From: Shinella sp. WSJ-2
GTDB lineage: Bacteria > Pseudomonadota > Alphaproteobacteria > Rhizobiales > Rhizobiaceae
DNA length: 64,000 nucleotides
Reading direction: 5' to 3'
Assembly (NCBI RefSeq): GCF_003432075.1
Contig: NZ_QWBU01000003.1
Span: 496,001-560,000 of the forward strand
The translations under genes were made by a program, and so were the position numbers. The notes under the pieces are model-generated. The model was not told the origin of the DNA. It worked only from the letters and a program-made list of their open reading frames with translations, and searched no databases. Positions 46,329-55,796 of the stretch are shown here, one piece after another (the stretch's first letter is position 1; the number at the start of each line of letters is the position of its first letter).

Positions 46329-46901
46329 ATGAAGACGCTGCTGGTTTTCAGCCGGCTGATCGACGCGATCACGGAAAATATCGGAAAGGCCGTTGGCTGG
46401 CTGATCCTGGTCGCCGTGCTCGTCAGCGCCGGAAATGCCGTCATTCGAAAGGTTTTCAACGTATCGTCCAACGCCTGGCTCGAGGCGCAATGGTATCTGT
46501 TCGGCGGCGCCTTCATGCTCGCCGCCGCTTATACGCTGGCACAGAACGAACATATCCGGATCGACGTGGTCTATGGAAAGTTTTCCCGGCGGGTGCAGCA
46601 CTGGATCGACCTGCTCGGGCATCTCCTGTTCCTGATGCCCTTCGTGCTGCTGATGGTCTACTTTCTGGTGCCCTATGTGCTGATGTCCTATCGCTCGGGC
46701 GAGGGCTCTTCCAGCGCCGGCGGCCTCATCGTCTGGCCCGCCAAGGCCATCCTGCTCGCCGGCTTCGTATTGCTCGCCTTCCAGGGCGTGTCAGAGATTA
46801 TAAAGAAGCTCGCCATCATGCGCGGCGACATGGAAGACCCCACGCCCTACGTGCCGACGCACGCGCCGCTTGACACCGCAGCCGAGGAGAAGGGCGCATG
46901 A
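46329..46901 (+). CDS. TRAP transporter small permease (DctQ type)
   Basis: A 190-residue protein with four membrane helices. NAVIRKVFNVSSNAWLEAQW near residue 40 is the most conserved part of the family. It pairs with the large permease encoded next to form a Na+-driven importer with a periplasmic binding protein. GGAGG before the ATG at 46329 decides the start over an upstream open extension. It overlaps the large permease gene by four bases. This version belongs to the longer-loop subfamily that goes with TakP-like binding proteins. Confidence 0.93.
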   Translation: MKTLLVFSRLIDAITENIGKAVGWLILVAVLVSAGNAVIRKVFNVSSNAWLEAQWYLFGGAFMLAAAYTLAQNEHIRIDVVYGKFSRRVQHWIDLLGHLLFLMPFVLLMVYFLVPYVLMSYRSGEGSSSAGGLIVWPAKAILLAGFVLLAFQGVSEIIKKLAIMRGDMEDPTPYVPTHAPLDTAAEEKGA

Positions 46902-48694
46902 TCGAGTTCATTGCCGAAAACCTCGCGCCGATCATGTTTGTCTCGCTGATCGTCTTCCTGCTGCTGGGCTATCCCGTGGCATTTTCGCTCGCGGCCAATG
47001 GTCTGCTGTTCTTCATCATCGGCGTGGAACTCGCGCCGCTTTCCGATTCGATCAATCTCTCCTGGCCGCTGCTTAACGCAATGCCGGAACGGCTCTGGGG
47101 GGTAATGTCGAACGACACATTGCTCGCCATTCCCTTCTTCACCTTCATGGGGATCGTGCTCGAACGATCCGGCATGGCCGAGGACCTGCTCGATACGATC
47201 GGCCAGCTCTTCGGGCCTATCCGCGGGGGCTTGGCCTATGCAGTCATCTTCGTCGGCGCGCTGCTGGCGGCCACCACGGGCGTCGTTGCCGCCTCGGTCA
47301 TCGCCATGGGCCTGATCTCGCTGCCGATCATGCTGCGCTACGGCTATGACCGCTCGATCGCCTCGGGTGTCATCGCCGCCTCCGGCACGCTCGCCCAGAT
47401 CATCCCGCCGTCGCTCGTCCTCATCGTGCTCGCCGACCAGCTCGGCCGCTCGGTCGGCGACATGTATGCCGGCGCGCTGATCCCCGGCCTGGTCCTGACC
47501 GGCCTCTACATGCTCTACGTGCTGGTCATGTCGATTATCCGGCCGAACTCCATGCCGGCTTTGCCGCTGGAGGCGCGGTCGCTCGGTTCGGGCGTCACAT
47601 CGCTGTTTATCGCGCTCGCGGTGGCCGCGGGTATCGCTTACGCCGCCCACGTCTATCTCTCCCCGACGCATGGCGAGAATGCCGATATTCTGGGTGCGAC
47701 CGTCGGCGTCATGTTCATCTACGCCGTGGCGCTCGCCGACAAGACGCTGAACATCAACATGATGTCGCGCCTTGCCCAGCAGGTCATCATCGTGCTGATC
47801 CCGCCGCTGGCGCTGATCTTCCTCGTGCTCGGCACGATCTTCCTCGGCATCGCGACGCCGACGGAAGGTGGCGCCATGGGCGCAGTCGGCGCGCTCATCA
47901 TGGCCGCCGCCAAGGGCCGCCTGACGATGGACGTCATCCGCTCCGCGCTGACGGCCACCACGCGCCTGTCGGCCTTCGTGCTGTTCATTCTCATCGGCGC
48001 CCGTGTCTTCTCGCTCACCTTCTACGGCGTGAACGGGCATCTCTGGGTCGAGCACCTGCTGGTCTCGCTGCCGGGCGGCGAGACGGGCTTCCTGATCGCG
48101 GTGAACGTGCTGGTCTTCTTCCTGGCGTTCTTCCTCGATTTCTTCGAGCTCGCCTTCATCATCGTGCCGCTGCTCGCGCCCGCCGCCGACAAGCTCGGCA
48201 TCGATCTCATCTGGTTCGGTGTGCTGCTCGGCATCAACATGCAGACGAGCTTCATGCACCCGCCCTTCGGCTTCGCGCTGTTCTACCTGCGCTCGGTCGC
48301 CGCCAAGGTGCCCTATCTCGACAAGCTCACGGGCAAGCGGATGGAGCCGGTGACCACGGGGCAGATCTATTGGGGGGCCGTGCCCTTCGTCTGCATCCAG
48401 ATTGTCATGGTGGGCTTGACCATCCTCTTCCCCAGCATGGTCATGCACTACAAGGGCGAAGGCAGCGGCGTCGATCCGGCGACCATCAAGATCGAGGTCC
48501 CCGGCTTCGGCACCAATGGCGGTGGTCTGACGCTGCCCGACAACGGAGGCGGCCTTGGCCTGCCGGGCGGCCTCCAGCTGCCCGCCGGCAACCCGCTGGA
48601 CGGCGGCACCGAGAAGAAGCCGACCGAGGGTGGCGAGCAGGGCACGGAGCAGAAACCGGCCACCGACCTGTCCAGCCCGCCGTCCTTCAACTGA
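46898..48694 (+). CDS. TRAP transporter large permease (DctM type) with a low-complexity tail
   Basis: A 598-residue protein with about 13-14 membrane helices, larger than the roughly 430 residues of classical DctM. The size fits the subfamily (mannitol/chloroaromatic annotation, TakP-type) with an inserted pair of helices around residues 220-290. Conserved patches include GGLAYAVIFVGALLAATTGVV and a helix with QIIPPSLVLIVLAD. The last 75 residues are a soluble Gly/Pro/Glu-rich tail after the last helix, of unknown use. The binding protein is encoded 1 kb away on the opposite strand. Confidence 0.93.
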   Translation: MIEFIAENLAPIMFVSLIVFLLLGYPVAFSLAANGLLFFIIGVELAPLSDSINLSWPLLNAMPERLWGVMSNDTLLAIPFFTFMGIVLERSGMAEDLLDTIGQLFGPIRGGLAYAVIFVGALLAATTGVVAASVIAMGLISLPIMLRYGYDRSIASGVIAASGTLAQIIPPSLVLIVLADQLGRSVGDMYAGALIPGLVLTGLYMLYVLVMSIIRPNSMPALPLEARSLGSGVTSLFIALAVAAGIAYAAHVYLSPTHGENADILGATVGVMFIYAVALADKTLNINMMSRLAQQVIIVLIPPLALIFLVLGTIFLGIATPTEGGAMGAVGALIMAAAKGRLTMDVIRSALTATTRLSAFVLFILIGARVFSLTFYGVNGHLWVEHLLVSLPGGETGFLIAVNVLVFFLAFFLDFFELAFIIVPLLAPAADKLGIDLIWFGVLLGINMQTSFMHPPFGFALFYLRSVAAKVPYLDKLTGKRMEPVTTGQIYWGAVPFVCIQIVMVGLTILFPSMVMHYKGEGSGVDPATIKIEVPGFGTNGGGLTLPDNGGGLGLPGGLQLPAGNPLDGGTEKKPTEGGEQGTEQKPATDLSSPPSFN

Positions 48695-48732
48695 CCGGCA
48701 CGGATCGCTGAGACGTCTTGAAGATCCAGGAG

Positions 48733-48764
48733 AACCGCCTGTAACCTCGTTGCAGGCGGTTTTT
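48733..48764 (+). terminator. Rho-independent terminator after the TRAP permeases
   Basis: A 13-bp stem with one G-U pair (AACCGCCTGTAAC / GTTGCAGGCGGTT), 3-nt loop CTC, followed by TTTC. It separates the TRAP genes from the VOC-GNAT pair. Confidence 0.88.
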
Positions 48765-48786
48765 CATATCGCCGGGAGGCCTGCCA

Positions 48787-49173
48787 ATGCGTTTTGTGAA
48801 CCCCATTCCCTTCGTCCGCGATATCGCCCGCTCTCGGGCGTTCTACGAGACGCGGCTCGGTCTCAAGGTCTTGGAGGATTTCGGTACATTCGTACTTTTC
48901 GAGACGGGATTTGCGATCCACGAGGGGGCCGCGCTTGAAAGGACGATCTGGGGAGATGCTGCGGCGACGCAGCAGGCTTATGGGCGCGGGAACGTGCTGT
49001 TTTATTTCGAGGACCAAGATATCGACGCCGCCTTCACACGCATCGCGCCGCATGTGGACCTGATCCACCCCGTCGAACGGCAGGCCTGGGGGCAGCGTGT
49101 GTTCCGGTTCTACGATCCCGACGGGCATGCCGTGGAAATCGGCGAGCCGCAGATCATGGGAGAAGATGAATGA
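48787..49173 (+). CDS. VOC family protein (glyoxalase/fosfomycin-type fold)
   Basis: A 128-residue single VOC module with NPIPFVRDIARSRAFYETRL at the start and FYDPDGHAVEIGEP near the end. The glutamate of the last motif is a usual metal ligand. Members include glyoxalase I, dioxygenases and antibiotic-binding proteins; this one cannot be assigned. GGGAGG precedes the ATG. It overlaps the GNAT gene by four bases, so the two are one unit, placed between the TRAP permease and binding-protein genes. Confidence 0.88.
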   Translation: MRFVNPIPFVRDIARSRAFYETRLGLKVLEDFGTFVLFETGFAIHEGAALERTIWGDAAATQQAYGRGNVLFYFEDQDIDAAFTRIAPHVDLIHPVERQAWGQRVFRFYDPDGHAVEIGEPQIMGEDE

Positions 49174-49625
49174 TCAGACGGGCCGATCCGGGCGATGAAG
49201 CGCAGATCCGTGACTGCGCCGAGCAGGCCTATGCCCGCTATGTCGCCGTCATCGGCAGGAAACCGGCACCGATGGTTGCAGATTTCAAGGCACAGATCGA
49301 GGCTGGTCAGGTCTACGTCTCCGCCGAAGGCGATGCGTTCCAGGGCTTTATAGTCTTCTTCCCCAAGGGCGATCATATCCTGCTGGAAAATGTCGCTGTT
49401 CTGCCATCGGCCGCGGGGCGAGGGGTTGGGAAGTCGCTGGTCGGTTTCTGTGAGGAGCAGGCACGACGCGGCGGCTTCAAGACGGTGCATCTCTACACAA
49501 ACGAGAAGATGACCGAAAACCTCTCGATCTATCCCCGGCTTGGTTATGTCGAGGTGGCGCGACGGCATGAGGACGGTTTCGACCGCGTGTTCTTCGAAAA
49601 GCGTCTATCCGGCCCGGCAGTCTGA
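49170..49625 (+). CDS. GNAT family N-acetyltransferase
   Basis: A 151-residue GNAT protein that would transfer an acetyl group from acetyl-CoA to an amine. The CoA-binding segment LPSAAGRGVGKSLVGFCEEQ lies near residues 72-91, and LSIYPRLGYVEVARR near 113 is the usual C-terminal strand. The four-base overlap with the VOC gene suggests joint expression, possibly as a resistance or detoxification pair, but the acceptor is unknown. Confidence 0.9.
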   Translation: MIRRADPGDEAQIRDCAEQAYARYVAVIGRKPAPMVADFKAQIEAGQVYVSAEGDAFQGFIVFFPKGDHILLENVAVLPSAAGRGVGKSLVGFCEEQARRGGFKTVHLYTNEKMTENLSIYPRLGYVEVARRHEDGFDRVFFEKRLSGPAV

Positions 49626-49640
49626 CAATCGGACAAAAGA

Positions 49641-49677
49641 AAACCCCGGAACATCGCTGCTCCGGGGTCTGCGTTTT
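49641..49677. terminator. Terminator between the GNAT gene and the TRAP binding-protein gene
   Basis: ACCCCGGA / TCCGGGGT form an 8-bp perfect stem around 10 nt. It is followed by CTGCGTTTT on the plus strand and preceded by an A-rich run that gives TTTTCTTTTG on the minus strand, so it can act for both convergent genes. Confidence 0.8.
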
Positions 49678-49693
49678 CGCTGGTGACAGCCGC

Positions 49694-50881
<1,188 letters not shown>

Positions 50882-50917
50882 TCAAGCCAAGGGGACAAAG
50901 AACGCCAAACGGGCCCG

Positions 50918-50935
50918 CTACGACTTTCGTCGTAG
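50918..50935 (-). promoter_or_regulatory. Perfect 18-bp palindrome upstream of the TRAP binding-protein gene
   Basis: CTACGACTTTCGTCGTAG consists of two perfect 7-bp arms around TTTC, centred about 126 bp before the binding-protein start codon and 59 bp after the stop of the ABC-F gene. Position suggests an activator site for the binding-protein gene; the regulator is unknown. Confidence 0.5.
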
Positions 50936-50994
50936 ACGGAGCATCCGGCTATCTGCCTGTTTTTTGAGCGTTTCTTGAAAAGGCGAGGCCCGAC

Positions 50995-52881
50995 TCAGCC
51001 GGCCATCGCCTCCTCATATTCCGCCGAAAGCTCCAGCCACTGCTCTTCGGCGTCGTTGAGTTTGTCGACAGCCATGGAGCGCAGTTTTGCCTTCTCCGCG
51101 GCCTTGGCCGGGCTCTTTTCATAAAGCGTGGGGTCTGCAAGCTCCGCATCAAGAAGCTGAATCTGCTTCTGCAGTTTTGCCGTCAGCGATTCGATTTCAT
51201 TGATCTTTTTCTTGAGCGGCGCGAACTGGGCGCGACGGTCGGCATTGGCCTTGCGCTGGTCGGCCTTGTTGGCGGTATCGCCGGCGGAAGCCACCTTCTC
51301 CTTGTCGTCCTTCTTGGGCGACTGGACGATGAGGCTGCGATATTCCTCCATGTCGCCGTCGAAGGTTTTGACTGTGCCGTTGTTGACCAGCCACAGCCGG
51401 TCGACAGTCGCCTCGATAAGATGGCGGTCGTGCGAGATCAGGATGACGGCGCCTTCATAATCGTTCAGCGCCTCGATCAATGCACGACGGCTGTCGATGT
51501 CGAGATGGTTCGTCGGTTCGTCGAGAATCAGCAGGTTCGGCGCGTCGAAGGCGGCAAGGCCCATCAGCAGGCGCGCTTTCTCGCCGCCGGAAAGGTCCTT
51601 GGCGGGCGTCGCCATCTTTTCCGTGGCAAGGCCCATCTGCGCCACGCGAGCGCGCACTTTGGCTTCCGGTGCCTCGGGCATCAGTCGGCGCACGTGCTCC
51701 ACAGCCGACTGTTCGGGCATGAGATCGTCCAGCTGATGCTGCGCGAAGAAGCCGATCTTCAGGCCCGGTGCGCGCTTCACCGCACCCGCCTCCGCCTCCA
51801 GCCGGCCGGAGATGAATTTCGCGAAGGTTGACTTGCCGTTGCCGTTCGAGCCGAGCAGCGCGATGCGGTCGTCATTGTCGATGCGCAGGTTGATCTGCTT
51901 GAGGATCGGCTTGCCCGGCGTATAGCCCACAGCGCCGCCTTCGATGGCGATGATCGGCGAGGCCGGCTGCTTTTCCGGCTCGGGGAAGGTGATCGGCTGG
52001 ACATGCGTCTCGATGACGGCGGCCACCGTGCCCATGCGCTCGAGCGCCTTGACGCGGCTCTGCGCCTGCTTGGCCTTGGTGGCCTTGGCCTTGAAGCGAT
52101 CGATGAAGCTTTGCAGATGTTTGCGCGCGGCGTCGTTCTTGGCCTTGGCCTTCATCTGCAATTCGTCGTTCTCGGCCTTCTGGCGCTCGAACTGGTCGTA
52201 GGAGCCGCGATAGAAGGTCAGCTTCTGCTGGTCGAGATGCACGATGGCGTTGACGGCGGTGTTCAGCAGGTCGCGGTCGTGGCTGATGATGATGACGGTG
52301 TGTGGATAGCGCCGCACATAGTCTTCCAGCCACAGCGTGCCTTCGAGGTCGAGATAGTTGGTCGGTTCGTCGAGCAGAAGCAGGTCCGGCTCGGAAAACA
52401 GCACGGCCGCCAGCGCCACGCGCATGCGCCAGCCGCCGGAAAAGCTCTTTGCCGGGCGCTGCTGGGCCTCGTGGTCGAAGCCGAGGCCGGCCAGAATGCT
52501 GGCCGCGCGCGATTCCGCCGAATGCGCGCCGATATCCGTAAGCCGCGTCTGGATTTCCGCGATACGGTGGGGATCCGTTGCTGTCTCCGCTTCCTTGAGG
52601 AGGCTCGCGCGCTCCTTGTCGGCAGCCAGAACGATCTCGATCAGCGATTCATCCGTGCCCGGCGCTTCCTGCGCCACCTGCCCGATGCGCGCATTCTTCG
52701 GCATGGTGACGGTGCCGGCCTCTGACGCAAGCTGACCGGTAATGACGCGAAACAGCGTCGACTTGCCGGTGCCGTTGCGCCCGACGAGACCTACCTTCAC
52801 GCCGCTCGGCAGCGAAAGGGACGCGTTATCGATGAGGAGACGCCCGGCAATGCGGGCGGTGAGGCCGGAAATCGTGATCAT
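50995..52881 (-). CDS. ABC-F family ATPase (YheS/Uup-like translation factor)
   Basis: A 628-residue soluble protein with two ABC domains. Walker A motifs are GRNGTGKST (near residue 34) and GSNGNGKST (near 343). Signatures are FSGGWRMRV and LSGGEKARL. Between the domains lies the ABC-F linker with RDLLNTAVN and many Lys/Arg/Ala. A C-terminal coiled coil (about 560-628) ends the protein. ABC-F proteins bind the ribosomal E site and relieve stalling or protect against antibiotics. This architecture resembles YheS more than a dedicated resistance factor. The start at 52881 (MITISGLTARIAG) is preferred to one six codons upstream. Confidence 0.93.
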   Translation of the reverse strand: MITISGLTARIAGRLLIDNASLSLPSGVKVGLVGRNGTGKSTLFRVITGQLASEAGTVTMPKNARIGQVAQEAPGTDESLIEIVLAADKERASLLKEAETATDPHRIAEIQTRLTDIGAHSAESRAASILAGLGFDHEAQQRPAKSFSGGWRMRVALAAVLFSEPDLLLLDEPTNYLDLEGTLWLEDYVRRYPHTVIIISHDRDLLNTAVNAIVHLDQQKLTFYRGSYDQFERQKAENDELQMKAKAKNDAARKHLQSFIDRFKAKATKAKQAQSRVKALERMGTVAAVIETHVQPITFPEPEKQPASPIIAIEGGAVGYTPGKPILKQINLRIDNDDRIALLGSNGNGKSTFAKFISGRLEAEAGAVKRAPGLKIGFFAQHQLDDLMPEQSAVEHVRRLMPEAPEAKVRARVAQMGLATEKMATPAKDLSGGEKARLLMGLAAFDAPNLLILDEPTNHLDIDSRRALIEALNDYEGAVILISHDRHLIEATVDRLWLVNNGTVKTFDGDMEEYRSLIVQSPKKDDKEKVASAGDTANKADQRKANADRRAQFAPLKKKINEIESLTAKLQKQIQLLDAELADPTLYEKSPAKAAEKAKLRSMAVDKLNDAEEQWLELSAEYEEAMAG

Positions 52882-53005
52882 GCCGGCTCTATAGAGCAAT
52901 TCCCGCGAAAGTGCGAAGCGGTTTTGTACCCGGAATGCGCCAGGAGCGATCCTTGCAGGGATGCTTGCCGTAGTTTACTGAAGCCTACCGAAACCGGATG
53001 TCCTC

Positions 53006-53350
53006 ATGCCCTCCCGCCTCACAAATCGTTTTGAGGGATATACAAGGCTACAGCCAGAGAAGTTCGAGCGACACGCTGCTCTTCTGGAGCTTATTCAATC
53101 GCTCGGAATAGTTGGATCCGTTTTCTATGTCCTAAGCGAAATACCCGAGCAGGGCGAAGACCTACTCACATTGCTGTGCGACGACCAACTTGTTATTTCG
53201 TTCGAGTTGCCTCGTCAAAAGATCCAGCTTTCTGCCGTAGACATTGTTAAAGTTCCCGTTGCGGAATATCGCGCCAAGATCGGTCAAGGAAAGCACCGCA
53301 TACGTCTAGATGAGACGTTAAAGAACGCGCGAATTCTGTTGTGCGGGTAA
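53006..53350 (+). CDS. Hypothetical protein, AT-richer than its surroundings
   Basis: A 114-residue protein with no signal peptide and no domain I recognise. It looks like a mixed alpha/beta cytosolic protein (LELIQSLGIVGSVFYVLSEI, then QKIQLSAVDIVKVPVAEY). Codon use is clearly unlike the neighbours: ATA, CTA, TTA, GGA and CAA are frequent, against the strong G/C third-position bias elsewhere in the window. It stands alone on the plus strand between the ABC-F and GGDEF genes. This suggests recent gain from another genome. The ATG lacks a strong ribosome binding site, so the start is uncertain. Confidence 0.65.
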   Translation: MPSRLTNRFEGYTRLQPEKFERHAALLELIQSLGIVGSVFYVLSEIPEQGEDLLTLLCDDQLVISFELPRQKIQLSAVDIVKVPVAEYRAKIGQGKHRIRLDETLKNARILLCG

Positions 53351-53400
53351 GGAGTAATATCTGCTTTGGGCTAATGGCGTAGATATAAGTTTTCTATCTT

Positions 53401-54483
53401 TCAGCCCGTCGCACCCGCCCGATACCCACGCCCAACCCGCTCGGCCACCTCGGCGGAGTAGATGCGAAGCGCGATGCCGGTGTCGGCGGCGTAGGTGAGG
53501 GCCTGGTCTGCCTGGTCGTAGAGCATGGCGGGCGCGTCGGCCGAATCGGTCATCGATACGCCGGCGGTCAGCGTCAGGAAGCCGGCGGGAAGCTCGCGGT
53601 CCAGGAAGGGGAAGGGTTTTTCGGCGACATGGCCGGCGATGCGGCGCGCGATGGTCACGGCAATCTCGCGGCTGACATCGGGCAGAAGCAGGCAGAACAG
53701 GTCCGGCCCGGTGCGCGCGACGAAATCGTTCTTCTTGACCGAGCGGCGGAAGATGGAGGCAAGTCGCTTCAGCGTCTTTTCCGCAGCCCCCGCCGGATGC
53801 GTTTCGGCGAATTCTTTCAGCTGTTCGACGCGGAAGAGCAGGAGGGCGGCCGTACCGTCCTCGGCTTCCGTCTGGAAAAAGGTCTTCAAACGGCCAAGCA
53901 GCGCAGCATGGTTTGCAAGCCCCGTCACCGGATCGTGCGTCAGCGCCTCGCGGCTGAAGGCAAGGCCTGAGCGCAGCCCGTCGAGATGCGCCTGGAGATC
54001 GCCGATCCGTTCGGCGGAGCTGCGATCGTGGCCCAGAAGGTCGCGCACGATGGATAGCAGGCGTACCGTATCGCTGGCGAAATCCGAAATGCCGAGCACC
54101 GGATCCTTGCGCATGCGGAGGGAAATTTCTTCCAGTTCCTGCATGGAGGCGGCGCGGTGGCGGCGGTTGGCCTCGGACGTCTCGGCGATTTCTGTGAGCA
54201 GACGCACGGCCTCCCCCGCGGCCTGACCGGCGGCCAGCACATTGTGGCTGGGAAGAGAATGGCGCAGTGCGATCGCATCGAGCGCCGCCTGCTCCGGCGC
54301 CTTGCCAAGCGCGGCGATCTCGCGCGCCACGCCGGCATTGCCATTCAAGGCTTCGAAAATCAACTCGTAGTTCCGTGGTAGCCCGGCAATACCGAGATTG
54401 GCCATGACATGGGCGATACGCGCCATGATCGGCGGAACGGTGGACACGGTGTCCTTCGGGGCAGGGGCGGCCTTGCTGCTCAT
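53401..54483 (-). CDS. Degenerate GGDEF-domain protein
   Basis: A 360-residue soluble protein. The N-terminal 170 residues are helical without a known sensor domain. The GGDEF domain begins with the intact DPVTGLANHAAL (near residue 185). The catalytic GGDEF stretch reads GPDLF in ARTGPDLFCLLLP, and the inhibitory RxxD site four residues before it reads KKND. Loss of the central residues argues against diguanylate cyclase activity. Such proteins may bind GTP or c-di-GMP, or act as scaffolds. It is convergent with the orphan gene at 53006. Confidence 0.85.
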   Translation of the reverse strand: MSSKAAPAPKDTVSTVPPIMARIAHVMANLGIAGLPRNYELIFEALNGNAGVAREIAALGKAPEQAALDAIALRHSLPSHNVLAAGQAAGEAVRLLTEIAETSEANRRHRAASMQELEEISLRMRKDPVLGISDFASDTVRLLSIVRDLLGHDRSSAERIGDLQAHLDGLRSGLAFSREALTHDPVTGLANHAALLGRLKTFFQTEAEDGTAALLLFRVEQLKEFAETHPAGAAEKTLKRLASIFRRSVKKNDFVARTGPDLFCLLLPDVSREIAVTIARRIAGHVAEKPFPFLDRELPAGFLTLTAGVSMTDSADAPAMLYDQADQALTYAADTGIALRIYSAEVAERVGRGYRAGATG

Positions 54484-54620
54484 GATACGCCATCAGATGG
54501 GGCGCAGCGGAATTCGTCTGCGCTCAAGGAAAGATCAGTTGGCGTAACTATCGGATTGTGCGGTTAATTTTGCGTTTGCTGAAGGAGAATTCGCGCCGAA
54601 TTGACAATGCGCAGTTGCGT

Positions 54621-54660
54621 CGGCTTCCAAGGGCGGCGGGTCTGCCACCCTTGGAAGCCG
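54621..54660 (-). terminator. Long perfect inverted repeat after the small gene at 54667
   Basis: CGGCTTCCAAGGG and CCCTTGGAAGCCG are perfect 13-bp arms around 14 nt, directly after the stop codon. No T-run follows on the minus strand, so termination may be weak. Confidence 0.55.
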
Positions 54661-54666
54661 CCGATG

Positions 54667-54957
54667 TCAGGCGAGGCGTCGTGTCAGTGCGAAGGAGCGC
54701 ATGAGCTGGCTGATGGCGGAGGGCCGCTGCCGGGTTGCGGCAGCGCGGTTCGCCCGGGCCTGTTGCTGCAGGTCGCGCATGGCGGCGGCATAGCCTTCTG
54801 CGCGCGCCTGCTCCAGAGCCACCGCGAAGGTCTTTTCGATCACCGGATAGCATTCTTCCGGCAGATAGGCGTTCGGGGCATCGGTGCCGTAGACGCGCGC
54901 CATCTTGCACAGCGTGCTGCCGAGCAGGGCAGCCCATTCCTCGTTGCTTCTTGCCAT
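54667..54957 (-). CDS. Small helical protein of unknown function
   Basis: A 96-residue protein predicted mostly helical, with two cysteines (STLCKMA, PEECYPV) and an Ala/Arg/Gln-rich second half (EGYAAAMRDLQQQARANRAA). No domain recognised. GAGGGATGAAAG lies directly before the ATG, and a long inverted repeat follows the stop, which supports a real gene. It is likely a rhizobial conserved hypothetical. Confidence 0.65.
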   Translation of the reverse strand: MARSNEEWAALLGSTLCKMARVYGTDAPNAYLPEECYPVIEKTFAVALEQARAEGYAAAMRDLQQQARANRAAATRQRPSAISQLMRSFALTRRLA

Positions 54958-55141
54958 CTTTCATCCCTCTCTCAGGTGAGGCCCGCCGTTCGGCATCGCC
55001 TCCAATGACAGCGACTATTTCACCGTCCGTTGCCACTGACTGTCACCTGGGTGACAGCCCTGGACAATCCTCCAAGCCGACGCCATCAGGTCCAATAGCG
55101 TAGGACTGTTTCACGACTATTGCAGGAAAAAGACAGTCTGC

Positions 55142-55663
55142 TCAACTTGCATTGTGCAAAAAGGCAGATCCTTCCGTGCGCACGAAGTAGATCAGGTCCA
55201 GCGTCAGGCTCGGCCCGCCCAGCGCCGTCAACAGTCCGTGGCACTGGCCGCGATGGTGGGTCTGGTGGTTGAAAACGTGGCTGAGGGCGGGGCCAAGCGG
55301 GTGGGTGACGGGCGTCGGGTTCGTTACGGGTGTGTAGGTGAAGTCGCTTGCGATCTGCGCCTCGCTGAGCGAATCGATATAGACGACGAGGCGCGCATCT
55401 TCCGCCTTCCGGGCGGCCCAGAGACCGGCAAAATCCTCGTGGAGGATCGTGTCGAGGCTGGTCGGGGCTTCGCCCGTGCCGGTGAAGCGCTTCAGCCAGA
55501 TGCGGTCGGCGCACAGCAGATGGTTCAACGTGCGGTACAGCGAGCCGAAGAAGGCGCCGAGGTCCTTGCGGTAGGCGTCGTCGTCGAGCTTGCCGACGGC
55601 CTCGTAGAGAGTGCGGTTGGCCCAGGCATTGTAGGCGGCGAACATGCGGTAGTGATCGAGCAT
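55142..55663 (-). CDS. DinB family protein (damage-inducible fold)
   Basis: A 173-residue four-helix protein of the DinB/YfiT superfamily. The likely metal-binding histidines are visible in RTLNHLLCADR (near residue 47) and in HVFNHQTHHRGQ (near 130). Members act as thiol-dependent transferases or hydrolases, for example with bacillithiol or mycothiol in other phyla; in proteobacteria the role is unclear. The start at 55663 has GGAGACG upstream; the open frame further upstream is not coding. It is divergent from the GST-like gene. Confidence 0.88.
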   Translation of the reverse strand: MLDHYRMFAAYNAWANRTLYEAVGKLDDDAYRKDLGAFFGSLYRTLNHLLCADRIWLKRFTGTGEAPTSLDTILHEDFAGLWAARKAEDARLVVYIDSLSEAQIASDFTYTPVTNPTPVTHPLGPALSHVFNHQTHHRGQCHGLLTALGGPSLTLDLIYFVRTEGSAFLHNAS

Positions 55664-55796
55664 CGGCGTCTCCGTGATTTGGCCTGGACTATAGCGGTAG
55701 CACGCATCGGCGGCGTTGATGCCATCCATGAAATTATCTGATTTGCTCCGCCGGCCGGCCTGCGCTCCAATGCCGCCGAACCGGAACGAGGATCTC

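Noticed and set aside
46847-48448. 533-codon open frame opposite the TRAP large permease
   Set aside because: Its charged low-complexity product is the reverse reading of membrane helices; the permease is well supported.
50995-52881. Dedicated antibiotic-resistance ABC-F
   Set aside because: It has the long C-terminal coiled coil and general layout of the housekeeping YheS/Uup type; nothing nearby suggests resistance.
53401-54483. Active diguanylate cyclase
   Set aside because: The GGDEF motif is GPDLF, so catalysis is unlikely.
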